A stretch of DNA of 20,000 bases from Dehalococcoidia bacterium (GCA_030689845.1 JAUYHV010000334.1:1-20000); one strand, 5' to 3'. Positions 1 through 7,535 are shown, counted from the first letter of the stretch. The notes: a model not told the origin generated them from the letters alone. Numbers and translations are program-made.

Positions 1-1988
1 ATATCTCTTTTTAAATCAATTATACGGTCCCGTATGATGGCTGCTTTTTCAAATTCCAGGTTCCTGGAAGCGGTTTTCATCTGGACCTCCAGGTCTTTAA
101 CCAGGTGGAATATGTCTGTTTCGCTGAGTTTTTTATCTTCCGCTCCGTTCCGAGAGCCTTCGGCCTGGTACTGTGTCCGGGTTTCCGCCACCGCCTTTAA
201 CCGTTCGGTGATGTCTTTTATTGCTTTTTTAATCCCCTGGGGAGTTATCCCGTGTTCCTTGTTATGGGCCACCTGGATACTGCGGCGGCGGTAAGTTTCC
301 TGAATGGCTGCCCGCATAGATTTAGTAACCTCGTCTGCATACATAATTACGTGGCCTTCTACATGCCGGGATGCCCGTCCCATGGTCTGAATAAGAGCGT
401 CTTTAGAACGGAGAAAACCCTCTTTGTCAGCGTCCAGTATGGCTACAAGGCTCACTTCAGGCAGGTCCAATCCTTCCCGCAGCAGGTTGATACCAACCAC
501 AACATCATAGACTCCCATACGCAGGTCCCGGAGAATTTCGACCCTTTCCAGTGTATCTATTTCGGAATGAAGGTAATGAGTACGAACACCCATTTCTTTA
601 AGGTAGTCGGCCAGTTCTTCCGCCAGCCTTTTTGTAAGGGTAGTTACCAGACAGCGCTCTTTCCGTTCAACCCTAATCTTTATTTCATGGATAAGGTCGT
701 CAACCTGGCCCGAACTCGGTTTAACTTCGATGGTCGGTTCCAGGAGTCCCGTCGGGCGGATAATCTGCTCAGCTACCTGCTGGCTGTGCTTATACTCATA
801 TGGTCCCGGGGTGGCTGATACGTAAATAACCCGGGGCGCTCGTTTTTCGAACTCCTCGAAATTGAGGGGCCGGTTATCCATGGCCGAGGGCAGGCGAAAG
901 CCGAAATCTACCAGGGTTTGCTTCCTGCTGGTATCGCCGTTATACATGCCTCGAATCTGGGGTAGCGTCATGTGCGACTCATCGATGAAAAGCATGTAAT
1001 CGCTGGGGAAGTATTCGATGAGGGTGGCGGGAGGGCTGCCGGGCGGGCGTCGGGTCAGGTGGCGGGAATAATTTTCTATGCCGTTACAGTAACCTGTTTC
1101 TCTAAGCATTTCAATGTCGTATTTTGTCCTGGCTTCGATTCTGGCTGCCTCGAGGGGTTTGCCCATGTCTGTAAACTCTTTTATCCGGAGTTCCACCTCC
1201 GCCTGGATATCTTCGATTGCCGCAACCAGCTTTTCATGTGAAGTTACGAAATGCTTTGCAGGATAAATATCGATTTTTTCCAGTTCGTTGATGACTTCGC
1301 CGGTCAGGGGATCCGTTTCTACAATGCGTTCTACTTCGTCACCCCACATTTCCAGGCGAACCCCTGCTTCCTCGTAGGCAGGCAGGATTTCCAGGGTATC
1401 CCCCCGTATCCGGAATTTGCCCCTCCTGAAATCCAGGTCGTTTCGTTCGTACTGCATCTCCACCAGCCTGCGCACAAGGCTGTCACGGTTGTATTTCTCG
1501 CCTTTCTTAACGCCGAGAACGAATTTGAGGTATTCCTCCGGTGAACCCAGTCCGTAGATGCAGGACACTGAAGCTACAATCAGGCTGTCTTCCCTTTCAA
1601 ACAGGGCTCTGGTTGCCGCAAGACGGAGTTTGTCTATTTCTTCATTTATATCTGTTTCTTTTTCAATATACGTGTCCGTGCGGGGTAGATATGCTTCAGG
1701 CTGGTAATAATCATAGTAACTTACGAAATATTCCACGGCGTTATCCGGGAAGAACTCTTTGAACTCCGAGTAAAGTTGAGCGGCCAGGGTTTTGTTGTGG
1801 CAGATTACCAGGGTCGGTCTCTGGATTATTTCGACAACTTTGGCCATAGCGAATGTTTTCCCACTACCCGTAACCCCAAGAAGTGTCTGTTTTGCATAAC
1901 CTTTTGCCAGCCCCTCGGCCAGTTTTTCCACGGCCCGGGGTTGATCGCCCGTGAGCTGAAAATCGGAAACAACCCTGAATTTTCCCAT
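1..1988 (-). CDS. uvrB: UvrB, excinuclease ABC subunit B (3' end cut by window edge)
   Basis: UvrB is the damage-verification helicase of nucleotide excision repair. It receives DNA from UvrA and recruits UvrC for incision. Reading the minus strand from the ATG at 1988 gives an open frame of 662 codons to the window edge. It shows Walker A GVTGSGKT (about residues 38-45), the beta-hairpin region YYDYYQPEAYLP (about 91-102) that clamps the damaged strand, the DESH helicase box (about 336-339), a helicase motif with GINLLREGLDLPEV, and a C-terminal UVR segment (NLEFEKAAIIRDRI) that contacts UvrC. The family is usually about 660-680 residues, so only a few residues are missing. The start is set by GAGAGGA at 1996-2002 and by the family N-terminus (FQLTGDQPRAV). 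No LexA-type box (GAAC-N4-GTTC) was seen upstream. Confidence 0.97.
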   Translation of the reverse strand, partial: MGKFRVVSDFQLTGDQPRAVEKLAEGLAKGYAKQTLLGVTGSGKTFAMAKVVEIIQRPTLVICHNKTLAAQLYSEFKEFFPDNAVEYFVSYYDYYQPEAYLPRTDTYIEKETDINEEIDKLRLAATRALFEREDSLIVASVSCIYGLGSPEEYLKFVLGVKKGEKYNRDSLVRRLVEMQYERNDLDFRRGKFRIRGDTLEILPAYEEAGVRLEMWGDEVERIVETDPLTGEVINELEKIDIYPAKHFVTSHEKLVAAIEDIQAEVELRIKEFTDMGKPLEAARIEARTKYDIEMLRETGYCNGIENYSRHLTRRPPGSPPATLIEYFPSDYMLFIDESHMTLPQIRGMYNGDTSRKQTLVDFGFRLPSAMDNRPLNFEEFEKRAPRVIYVSATPGPYEYKHSQQVAEQIIRPTGLLEPTIEVKPSSGQVDDLIHEIKIRVERKERCLVTTLTKRLAEELADYLKEMGVRTHYLHSEIDTLERVEILRDLRMGVYDVVVGINLLREGLDLPEVSLVAILDADKEGFLRSKDALIQTMGRASRHVEGHVIMYADEVTKSMRAAIQETYRRRSIQVAHNKEHGITPQGIKKAIKDITERLKAVAETRTQYQAEGSRNGAEDKKLSETDIFHLVKDLEVQMKTASRNLEFEKAAIIRDRIIDLKRD

Positions 1989-2004
1989 GTTCTTATCCTC
2001 TCAT

Positions 2005-2033
2005 AATATAAATTGGCCGGAGAATATTTTCAA
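2005..2033 (-). promoter_or_regulatory. Possible sigma-A promoter of uvrB
   Basis: On the minus strand TTGAAA (2028-2033) and TATATT (2005-2010) are separated by 17 bp and lie just upstream of the uvrB ribosome binding site. The predicted transcript start would fall near 1998, inside the Shine-Dalgarno sequence. The real promoter may therefore be a few bases off or further upstream. Confidence 0.35.
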
Positions 2034-2079
2034 CCGCCTTACTCCGGTGTTACCAACCGTTTTTCTATGTTGGGATGAA

Positions 2080-2110
2080 CGGCCTGTCCCTGTAAGGATG
2101 ACACAGGCCG
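2080..2110. repeat. Isolated inverted repeat in uvrB upstream region
   Basis: CGGCCTGT (2080-2087) and ACAGGCCG (2103-2110) form a perfect 8-bp GC-rich stem with a 15-nt loop. There is no T-run on either side, so it is not a standard intrinsic terminator. It lies about 90 bp upstream of uvrB on the minus strand and could be an operator or a remnant repeat. The rest of 1989-2259 contains no gene I can support. Confidence 0.4.
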
Positions 2111-2259
2111 GCATATATCCGAGAGGACTGTATTATTTACATTTTCTCAGACATAATTTATTTTCTGGTTCCTTCTCAAACTGAGTGGGTAAGAAAAAAT
2201 GAAGGTACATAGATGAAGACATATACGATGAAGGGTTCACCTGATGCGTCTGCTTTTAC

Positions 2260-2285
2260 CCATTCCGACGAAAGTCGGAATCCAG
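2260..2285 (+). repeat. Left copy of 26-bp inverted palindromic repeat
   Basis: This 26-bp sequence is the exact reverse complement of 2590-2615. It contains a perfect hairpin: ATTCCGAC (2262-2269), a GAAA tetraloop, and GTCGGAAT (2274-2281). The organisation resembles REP-type palindromes. It sits 8 bp upstream of the likely start of the GIY-YIG gene, and the right-hand copy lies in opposite orientation beyond the catalytic domain. Confidence 0.85.
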
Positions 2286-2589
2286 TAATAATTATGAATG
2301 ATTATTCTGTGTACATTATGGTTAGTAAACGCAATGGAACACTATATGTTGGTTTCACGGGGGACCTTGTTCAGAGGGTTTATGCTCATAAGCATGATTT
2401 AGTTGAAGGATTCACCAATAAAAAAATACGGCGTACATCTGCTGGTATATTATGAGCCAGGCAGCGATTATGAAGGAACTCTTCAACGGGAGAAACAGAT
2501 AAAGGAATGGAAAAGGCGGTGGAAAATAGAATTGATTGAAAGAGAAAATCCAGAATGGAGAGACTTGTACAAAGATATTTTATGGAATT

Positions 2590-2615
2590 CTGGATTCCGA
2601 CTTTCGTCGGAATGG
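2590..2615 (-). repeat. Right copy of 26-bp inverted palindromic repeat
   Basis: This is the perfect reverse complement of 2260-2285, with the hairpin ATTCCGAC (2594-2601), TTTC loop and GTCGGAAT (2606-2613). It begins just after the end of the conserved GIY-YIG domain and overlaps the first tandem repeat unit. The two copies enclose the nuclease gene in head-to-head palindrome orientation. Confidence 0.85.
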
Positions 2616-2670
2616 AAACTTTCGTTCGTCGGAATGGAAACTTTCGTTCGTCGGAATGGAAACTTTCGTT
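2605..2670 (+). repeat. Three perfect 22-bp tandem repeats
   Basis: Units at 2605-2626, 2627-2648 and 2649-2670 are identical. Each starts CGTCGGAATGG and ends ACTTTCGTT. The first half equals the right arm of the adjacent palindrome, and the second half resembles its ACTTTCG loop side. The array therefore looks like a local amplification of the palindrome. The unit length is not a multiple of three, so the copies are read in three different frames by the overlapping GIY-YIG tail. Confidence 0.9.
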
Positions 2671-2727
2671 TGATTGGACAGAGAAAGGATGAGTTTACCC
2701 ACTTGAAATGAAAAAGAGACTATTTTC

Positions 2728-2757
2728 TGGACAAAATAAATGTTTTTATGCAATAAT
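2728..2757 (+). promoter_or_regulatory. Possible promoter of the acsA operon
   Basis: TGGACA (2728-2733) and AATAAT (2752-2757) are spaced by 18 bp, about 60 bp upstream of the acsA start. The match to consensus is moderate (five of six bases in each box) and the spacing is slightly long. Confidence 0.35.
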
Positions 2758-2765
2758 CAGCTTTA

Positions 2766-2789
2766 TTTTAGGCCTGATCGGGCTTAAAA
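2766..2789 (+). promoter_or_regulatory. Operator-like imperfect palindrome in acsA leader
   Basis: TTTTAGGCC (2766-2774) and GGCTTAAAA (2781-2789) can pair over 9 bp including one G-U, with a 6-nt loop. The element lies just downstream of the predicted promoter and 16 nt before the AAGGAGGT ribosome binding site (2806-2813). It could be a repressor site overlapping the transcript start or a small leader hairpin. No T-run follows, so termination is unlikely. Confidence 0.35.
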
Positions 2790-2819
2790 TAATAAATATC
2801 AATGCAAGGAGGTGGCAAT

Positions 2820-4568
2820 ATGGATTATGAACCGATTAACAAGATACCTGTGGAAAAGATGAAAGTCAGACCCAATCTAACGCGTGAGGCAGAGTTGGTA
2901 GCCGGTTTTGACTGGGTTTCCCTTGAAAAAGAGTTACAACTGGAGGAAAGCGTCAATTATAACCTTGCTTATGCCGCGATTGATCGCCACCTGAAAAATC
3001 AGCCCGATAAAGTGGCTATGATATGGGAAGGTAAGTCAGGGGAGCAGGAAAAATATTCGTTTAAAGACCTGGCTCTTTTGACCAACAAGTTTGCTAATGT
3101 TTTACTCGGATTGGGCGTAAAAAAAGGAGACAGGATCTTTATTTTTATGGCACGTCTTCCCGAGTTATACGTCGCTTTTTTCGGCGGATTAAAAATCGGG
3201 GCGGTGGTGGGACCCCTGTTTTCTGCCTTTGGGCCTGACCCGGTCAGGGACCGCCTGGCCGACAGCGGGGCTTCGCTTTTTATCACTACCCCTGACCTGA
3301 AAGCACGGGTGGAACATATTTTCAAGGAATTGCCCGCTTTAAAAAATATAATAATTGTCAACAAAAACAACCGTCACCCAGGTTCATTGGGCAAAGATGA
3401 AATAAGCTACGAAACAGCTATGGAAAAGGCTTCTCCCCAACTTGGGAAAATGGCATCCGGGAAGGAAAACCATTCCATTATCCATTACACTTCCGGCACG
3501 ACAGGCAAACCCAAGGGAGCAGTTCATGCTCACAATGCCTTAATCCAGCACTATGCTACAGGCAAGTGGGCCCTGGACCTTCACGAAGATGATATTTACT
3601 GGTGCACGGCGGACCCGGGATGGGTTACCGGAACCTCGTACGGAATGTCTGCCCCCTGGACAAACGGTGTTACACAATTGGTATATGAAGGTGGGTACAA
3701 GGCAAGCATGTGGTATTCCCTTATTGAAAAATACCGGGTGACAGTGTGGTACACAGCCCCGACTGCTATAAGGATGCTCATGAAAGCCGGGGAAAAAATA
3801 CCGGCTGAGCATGATCTGAGCACCCTTCGCCACATTTGCAGTGTGGGGGAGCCCCTCAACCCTGAAGCTGTCGTATGGGGACAAAGGGTCTTCAACCAGG
3901 CCATACATGATAACTGGTGGCAGACTGAAACAGGGGCAATCCTTATCGCAAATTATGCTTTTATGTCCGTGAGGCCCGGGTCCATGGGCAGACCGACACC
4001 CGGCATAACACCTGAAATTGTGGATGATACTTTTAACGAGTTGCCACCGGGACAGGAAGGCAACTTGGCGGTTCGGCCCGGATGGCCTGCCATGTTCCGT
4101 ACCTACTGGAATAATAAGGAACTCTACGAGTCTCGTTTTAAAAACGGATGGTACATCACTGGAGACAGGGCAAAAAAAGATAAGGACGGCTATTTCTGGT
4201 TTATCGGGAGGACTGATGACGTAATAAATACGGCTGGCCACCTGGTGGGGCCGTTCGAAGTGGAAAGTGCTTTATTGGAGCACCCTGCCGTTGCCGAGGC
4301 CGGTGTTATAGGTAAACCCGATCCCCTGGCAATGGAGGTAGTTAAGGCTTTCGTCGCCTTGAAAGATGGATTTACACCTTCCGATGAAATCCGGCGGGAA
4401 TTAATGCAGTTTTGCCGTAAAAAATTAGCGGCGGCATCAGCGCCCCGGGAGATTGAATTCATTGATAAGCTGCCCAAGACCCGGAGCGGGAAGATAATGC
4501 GCCGTTTATTAAAAGCTAAGGAACTTGGCCTTCCCACCGGGGATACGTCAACTTTAGAAGACGATTAG
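2820..4568 (+). CDS. acsA: Acetyl-CoA synthetase, AMP-forming
   Basis: AcsA activates acetate with ATP to acetyl-adenylate and transfers it to CoA in the cytoplasm. The 582-residue protein matches the Bacillus AcsA size class (about 570) and is shorter than the roughly 650-residue Acs of enteric bacteria. Visible motifs are the P-loop YTSGTTGKPKG (about 226-236), the adenylate-forming motif NWWQTETG with WWQTE, the YITGD hinge region, and the terminal LPKTRSGKIMRR, whose lysine is the catalytic and acetyl-regulated residue in the family. The start at ATG 2820 is set by AAGGAGGT (2806-2813), 7 nt upstream; an earlier in-frame ATG at 2802 would put the ribosome binding site inside the gene. The stop is 8 bp before the next gene, so the two form an operon. 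A related short- or branched-chain acyl-CoA synthetase cannot be excluded. Confidence 0.93.
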   Translation: MDYEPINKIPVEKMKVRPNLTREAELVAGFDWVSLEKELQLEESVNYNLAYAAIDRHLKNQPDKVAMIWEGKSGEQEKYSFKDLALLTNKFANVLLGLGVKKGDRIFIFMARLPELYVAFFGGLKIGAVVGPLFSAFGPDPVRDRLADSGASLFITTPDLKARVEHIFKELPALKNIIIVNKNNRHPGSLGKDEISYETAMEKASPQLGKMASGKENHSIIHYTSGTTGKPKGAVHAHNALIQHYATGKWALDLHEDDIYWCTADPGWVTGTSYGMSAPWTNGVTQLVYEGGYKASMWYSLIEKYRVTVWYTAPTAIRMLMKAGEKIPAEHDLSTLRHICSVGEPLNPEAVVWGQRVFNQAIHDNWWQTETGAILIANYAFMSVRPGSMGRPTPGITPEIVDDTFNELPPGQEGNLAVRPGWPAMFRTYWNNKELYESRFKNGWYITGDRAKKDKDGYFWFIGRTDDVINTAGHLVGPFEVESALLEHPAVAEAGVIGKPDPLAMEVVKAFVALKDGFTPSDEIRRELMQFCRKKLAAASAPREIEFIDKLPKTRSGKIMRRLLKAKELGLPTGDTSTLEDD

Positions 4569-4576
4569 AGGCAAAC

Positions 4577-5953
4577 ATGACTGAATATCAGTTAAATGAA
4601 GAAAAAAAATATTATAATTTTCAGGGAAAATTGCCTCACGTCGGGCTGACATCTGAGGCTGCCGTGATTCCTCTCGAAGCTCCCCACAATAGTCCCAAGC
4701 TGATCACCGATACCACTCTACGGGACGGAGCGCAAGACCCGCGTTTTGCCATTTTCCCCAATGAGGCAAAGCTCAAGTACTTTGATCTCCTTCACAAGCT
4801 TGACAACGGAACCGGCAGGATTGAATCCGTAGAGGTATTCATCTATCAAAAAAGGGACTTGTGGACACTGGAGAAGCTCCTGGCCCGCGGTTACGATTAT
4901 CCCAGGGTAACCACCTGGACCAGGGCTACACCAAAGGACATAAAGCTCCTGGTGGATGTAGGCCAGGGCAGGATAAAGGAAACGGGTATGCTTGCGTCCA
5001 GTTCAGACCACCATATCTTTGATAAACTGGGTTTTCGCAGCAAGAAGGAGGCAATGGATAAATATCTTGCCCCCATATTGACAGCCTGTGAACACGGAAT
5101 TATTCCCAGGGTACACCTGGAAGATGTTACCAAAGCCGATATAGCAGGATGGGTAATACCTTTCATACAACGAACTCTCAAGGAAACGAACAAACAGGCC
5201 CATTTCCGGCTTTGTGATACCCTGGGTATAGGCGTGCCTGACCCATGGGTTGACCTCCCGTTGGGCCTGCCGAAACTGGTTTCAACAATTTCCGTGGCCA
5301 CGGGCGCTGAATTGGAGTTTCATGGCCATAATGACTTCGGTTTTGCTACGGCCAATTGCATGGCAGCTTTCCGCTACGGCTGCAAACGCGTCAACGTTAC
5401 CGTGGCCGGACTGGGCGAGCGTACAGGCAATGCAGCCCTGGAGCAAGTAGTGGCTAATTATATTCGTTTCTTTGGAGATCCCGGTTTTAATTTGGAAGCA
5501 CTAACTGAAATGGAAGAGTTAATATGCGAGGAGGTTGCTCCTACCCATGAAAAACTGCCTGTAATAGGGAAAAGTATCTTTACTACACAGGCAGGTCTGC
5601 ATCAAACGGGTGTACAAAAACAAAAAGAAGCCGAAGGCGGTCTTATTTATTTACCATTTGACCCGTTTATTATAGGACGGAGTACCGCAGAACTGAACCG
5701 GATAGGCGCTTTGTCAGGGATGGATGGTCTTGTGGCAATTTTGAATAGGGAATGGGACAGCGCAACAGGGGAGGTTGAGAAATTCAGTGTAACAAGCCGG
5801 GTAATTAAGCGCATCTATGACATGATTCATGATTCTTTCGACGGGTGCTACGACTCATCCCAGGATAAATATTGCGGGTACCGCACTTCATTCTGGGAGC
5901 CCCAGGAGCTTCTGGAACTGGCTAAACGTTTCCTGGCAGAACGACAGAACTGA
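4577..5953 (+). CDS. DRE-TIM synthase of the isopropylmalate/homocitrate family, probable Re-citrate synthase
   Basis: The 458-residue protein belongs to the HMGL-like (DRE-TIM metallolyase) family, which condenses acetyl-CoA with 2-oxo acids or cleaves the products. Seen in the sequence are DTTLRDGAQ (about 45-53, with the catalytic arginine R49 and metal-binding D50), HFRLCDTLGIGVP (about 209-221), the metal-binding HGHND (249-253), and GLGERTGNAALE (278-289), characteristic of the family. It lacks the C-terminal LeuA allosteric domain of isopropylmalate synthase and the biotin domains of pyruvate carboxylase. The length and the operon with acetyl-CoA synthetase fit Re-citrate synthase, known from Clostridium kluyveri and Dehalococcoides CBDB1, which makes citrate from acetyl-CoA and oxaloacetate in anaerobes. 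That identification is inference. Homocitrate or citramalate synthase remain possible. Most synthases carry GEQ where this protein has GAQ. Confidence 0.8.
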   Translation: MTEYQLNEEKKYYNFQGKLPHVGLTSEAAVIPLEAPHNSPKLITDTTLRDGAQDPRFAIFPNEAKLKYFDLLHKLDNGTGRIESVEVFIYQKRDLWTLEKLLARGYDYPRVTTWTRATPKDIKLLVDVGQGRIKETGMLASSSDHHIFDKLGFRSKKEAMDKYLAPILTACEHGIIPRVHLEDVTKADIAGWVIPFIQRTLKETNKQAHFRLCDTLGIGVPDPWVDLPLGLPKLVSTISVATGAELEFHGHNDFGFATANCMAAFRYGCKRVNVTVAGLGERTGNAALEQVVANYIRFFGDPGFNLEALTEMEELICEEVAPTHEKLPVIGKSIFTTQAGLHQTGVQKQKEAEGGLIYLPFDPFIIGRSTAELNRIGALSGMDGLVAILNREWDSATGEVEKFSVTSRVIKRIYDMIHDSFDGCYDSSQDKYCGYRTSFWEPQELLELAKRFLAERQN

Positions 5954-6067
5954 ATCCGGACTCATCTCCTTCTTTCTGGTGCGGCATTTACTTTTTCCGG
6001 GGAGAGATGAACGAAGCACATCCGGGAGTTTTTTCTCTTGTGAGGATGCTACATCTAAAGAAATAAC

Positions 6068-6772
6068 ATGGAACTCTCTATTGTTTACGATAATTACGTT
6101 TACGACAAATCCTTCAGGCCAGGGTCGGGCTTTGCCTGCTTAATCAAAACAGGGAAGAACACCGTGTTATTCGACACCGGTGCCCACATCTCGATACTCT
6201 TGTATAACCTGAATAAACTTGGCGTGGCGCCGAAGGAAATCGATAGGATTGCTTTATCACACCTCGACAGCGACCATACCGGAGGGCTTTTCGGCCTACT
6301 GGAAAAGACGGAGAACCCCACCGTTTACGTCCCCGCAATTTTTCCCGGACAGTATAAACGCCGGATCAGTTATTTTAATGCACAGGTGAAAGAAGTCTCT
6401 TCGTCCCAGGAAATATGTGACCGGGTAATCAGCACGGGGGGAATAGGGCGTGGCATAGTAGAGCAGGGTTTAATCCTCACCTCGAATCACGGCGCCGTGG
6501 TAGTTATAGGTTGCGGACATCCTTCCGTAAGAAAAATAGTTGAAGCGGCACAAGCCGTAATAAAAGGGAAAATAGACATGATAGCCGGCGGATTTGACAT
6601 GGAGGGATTCAGTGAACCGGAGTTGCGGGAAGCTGCTCTTTTTTTAAAGGAAACAGGCATAAAAAGGGTGGCGCCGAGTCACTGTTCCGGGGACACCGCT
6701 ATAGAATATCTGCGCCGGGAGTTTGGGGATGGTTTTGTTGAAAGCGGAGTGGGGCGTACGATCCTGGTATAG
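6068..6772 (+). CDS. Metallo-beta-lactamase fold hydrolase (MJ0301/TM0207-like)
   Basis: The 234-residue cytoplasmic protein has no signal peptide. It has the metallo-beta-lactamase fold: FDTG (35-38), the metal site SHLDSDHTGG (64-73: H65, D67, D69, H70), a third ligand in VIGCGHPSV (H151) and a late histidine in PSHCSGDTA (H205). The second histidine of the classical HxHxDH box is aspartate, as also happens in ComEC-type members. The pattern with GCGH and HCSGD matches proteins often annotated as dihydropterin-ribofuranosyl-aminobenzene phosphate synthase-like; the real substrate is unknown. A gap of 114 bp separates it from the upstream synthase, with no terminator seen, so it may be cotranscribed. 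The ribosome binding site (AAAGAAAT) is weak. Confidence 0.85.
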   Translation: MELSIVYDNYVYDKSFRPGSGFACLIKTGKNTVLFDTGAHISILLYNLNKLGVAPKEIDRIALSHLDSDHTGGLFGLLEKTENPTVYVPAIFPGQYKRRISYFNAQVKEVSSSQEICDRVISTGGIGRGIVEQGLILTSNHGAVVVIGCGHPSVRKIVEAAQAVIKGKIDMIAGGFDMEGFSEPELREAALFLKETGIKRVAPSHCSGDTAIEYLRREFGDGFVESGVGRTILV

Positions 6773-6877
6773 GATAATACACAAATATACTTCATTTACC
6801 AGGTAGAGCGGAACCATAATTCCCGATATGAAACAGGTCCAGCCCAAACGTTGGAGGTTGAGGTAAATTCAATTTAT

Positions 6878-6905
6878 TTGCCAGAGTTTGGAATTCTGGT
6901 AAAAT
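6878..6905 (+). promoter_or_regulatory. Sigma-A-like promoter of the ECF sigma operon
   Basis: TTGCCA (6878-6883) and TAAAAT (6900-6905) are spaced by 16 bp. The predicted transcript start (about 6912) lies only about 8 nt before the sigma factor ATG. The spacer region carries an inverted pair CCAGA (6881-6885) and TCTGG (6895-6899), which could be an operator. Confidence 0.55.
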
Positions 6906-6919
6906 AGATACACACAAAA

Positions 6920-7513
6920 ATGGTTACGCAAATTGAAGAGAACGATCTCATAAAAAGGTGTCAGCAGGGCGAAATAAACTGCTTTAACCGGCTGGTGGAG
7001 AACTACCAGGTGCCCGTTTTTAACCTTGCCCTCAGGATGATGGGTGATGTCCATTCAGCGGAAGACGCTGCCCAGGAAACTTTTATTTCCGCGTGGAAAG
7101 GAATCGAGAGTTTTCAGCTCGTTAATTTCAAATCGTGGCTGATGCGTATATGTGCCAATACCTGCCGTGACTATCTCAGGTCTTCGAAAAGGTCACCGAA
7201 GGTCTCCCTGGAAGATAACTTCGCTGCCCTTAGCGAAGCGGTTACCCCTTCCCATGATAACCCCGAAGTTTTAGCGGAACGCAAGATGGTTGAGGAAGAA
7301 ATCCAGAAAGGGCTGAACACCCTCCATCCAGACCAGAAGCTTGCAGTGGTGCTTTGCGACCTCCAGGAAATGAATTATGACGAGATTGCCGGGATAATGG
7401 GTACTTCTATTGGGACGGTGAGGTCGAGAATCTCCAGGGGCAGGCAGCATCTGCGGGACTATCTATTGAAGCAAGGGGAACTTTTTGGCAACCAAATTCG
7501 TCTTATAGAGTAG
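6920..7513 (+). CDS. ECF-type RNA polymerase sigma factor (RpoE/SigW-like)
   Basis: The 197-residue protein directs RNA polymerase to a stress or envelope regulon. Region 2 spans about 25-95 and includes AEDAAQETFISAWKGIESF (47-65) and the promoter-melting helix RICANTCRDYLR. Region 4 spans about 130-182 with a helix-turn-helix MNYDEIAGIMGTSIGTVRSRISRGR (151-175). No sigma regions 1 or 3 are present, as expected for ECF factors. No Shine-Dalgarno sequence precedes the ATG at 6920, and the predicted promoter is so close that the mRNA may be nearly leaderless. The anti-sigma gene begins 22 bp after the stop, the usual arrangement in which the neighbour restrains the sigma factor. Confidence 0.93.
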   Translation: MVTQIEENDLIKRCQQGEINCFNRLVENYQVPVFNLALRMMGDVHSAEDAAQETFISAWKGIESFQLVNFKSWLMRICANTCRDYLRSSKRSPKVSLEDNFAALSEAVTPSHDNPEVLAERKMVEEEIQKGLNTLHPDQKLAVVLCDLQEMNYDEIAGIMGTSIGTVRSRISRGRQHLRDYLLKQGELFGNQIRLIE

Positions 7514-7535
7514 AATTTTCCATTTAAACAGGACC

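Larger units (their letters stand above)
2294..2711 (+). pseudogene. GIY-YIG endonuclease domain protein, frameshifted
   Basis: This is a small single-domain GIY-YIG nuclease of the UPF0213/YhbQ-like type. The first part runs from the ATG at 2294 and shows the catalytic core as VYIM...GTLYVG, followed by LVQRVYAHKHDLVEGFT. The second part is in the +1 frame and continues with KKYGVHLLVYYE, then the metal-binding region QREKQIKEWKRRWKIELI and NPEWRDLYKDI. The frames join exactly at a run of seven A residues (2420-2426); six A residues would restore an uninterrupted TNKKYGV. As read, the first frame stops at 2455. The carboxyl end reads through the right palindrome and tandem repeats to the stop at 2709-2711, so roughly the last 35 residues are repeat-derived. 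An upstream in-frame ATG at 2213 would make the left repeat coding, which is unlikely. The gene could be a pseudogene, a sequencing indel, or a slippage-expressed gene. Confidence 0.8.

Noticed and set aside
2213..2293. In-frame N-terminal extension of the GIY-YIG gene
   Set aside because: It would translate the left palindromic repeat (SDESRNP), a typical false extension. The conserved domain begins at about 2300.
2820..4568. Long antisense ORFs over acsA
   Set aside because: They are mirror frames of a clearly conserved acetyl-CoA synthetase, with no ribosome binding sites or recognisable domains.
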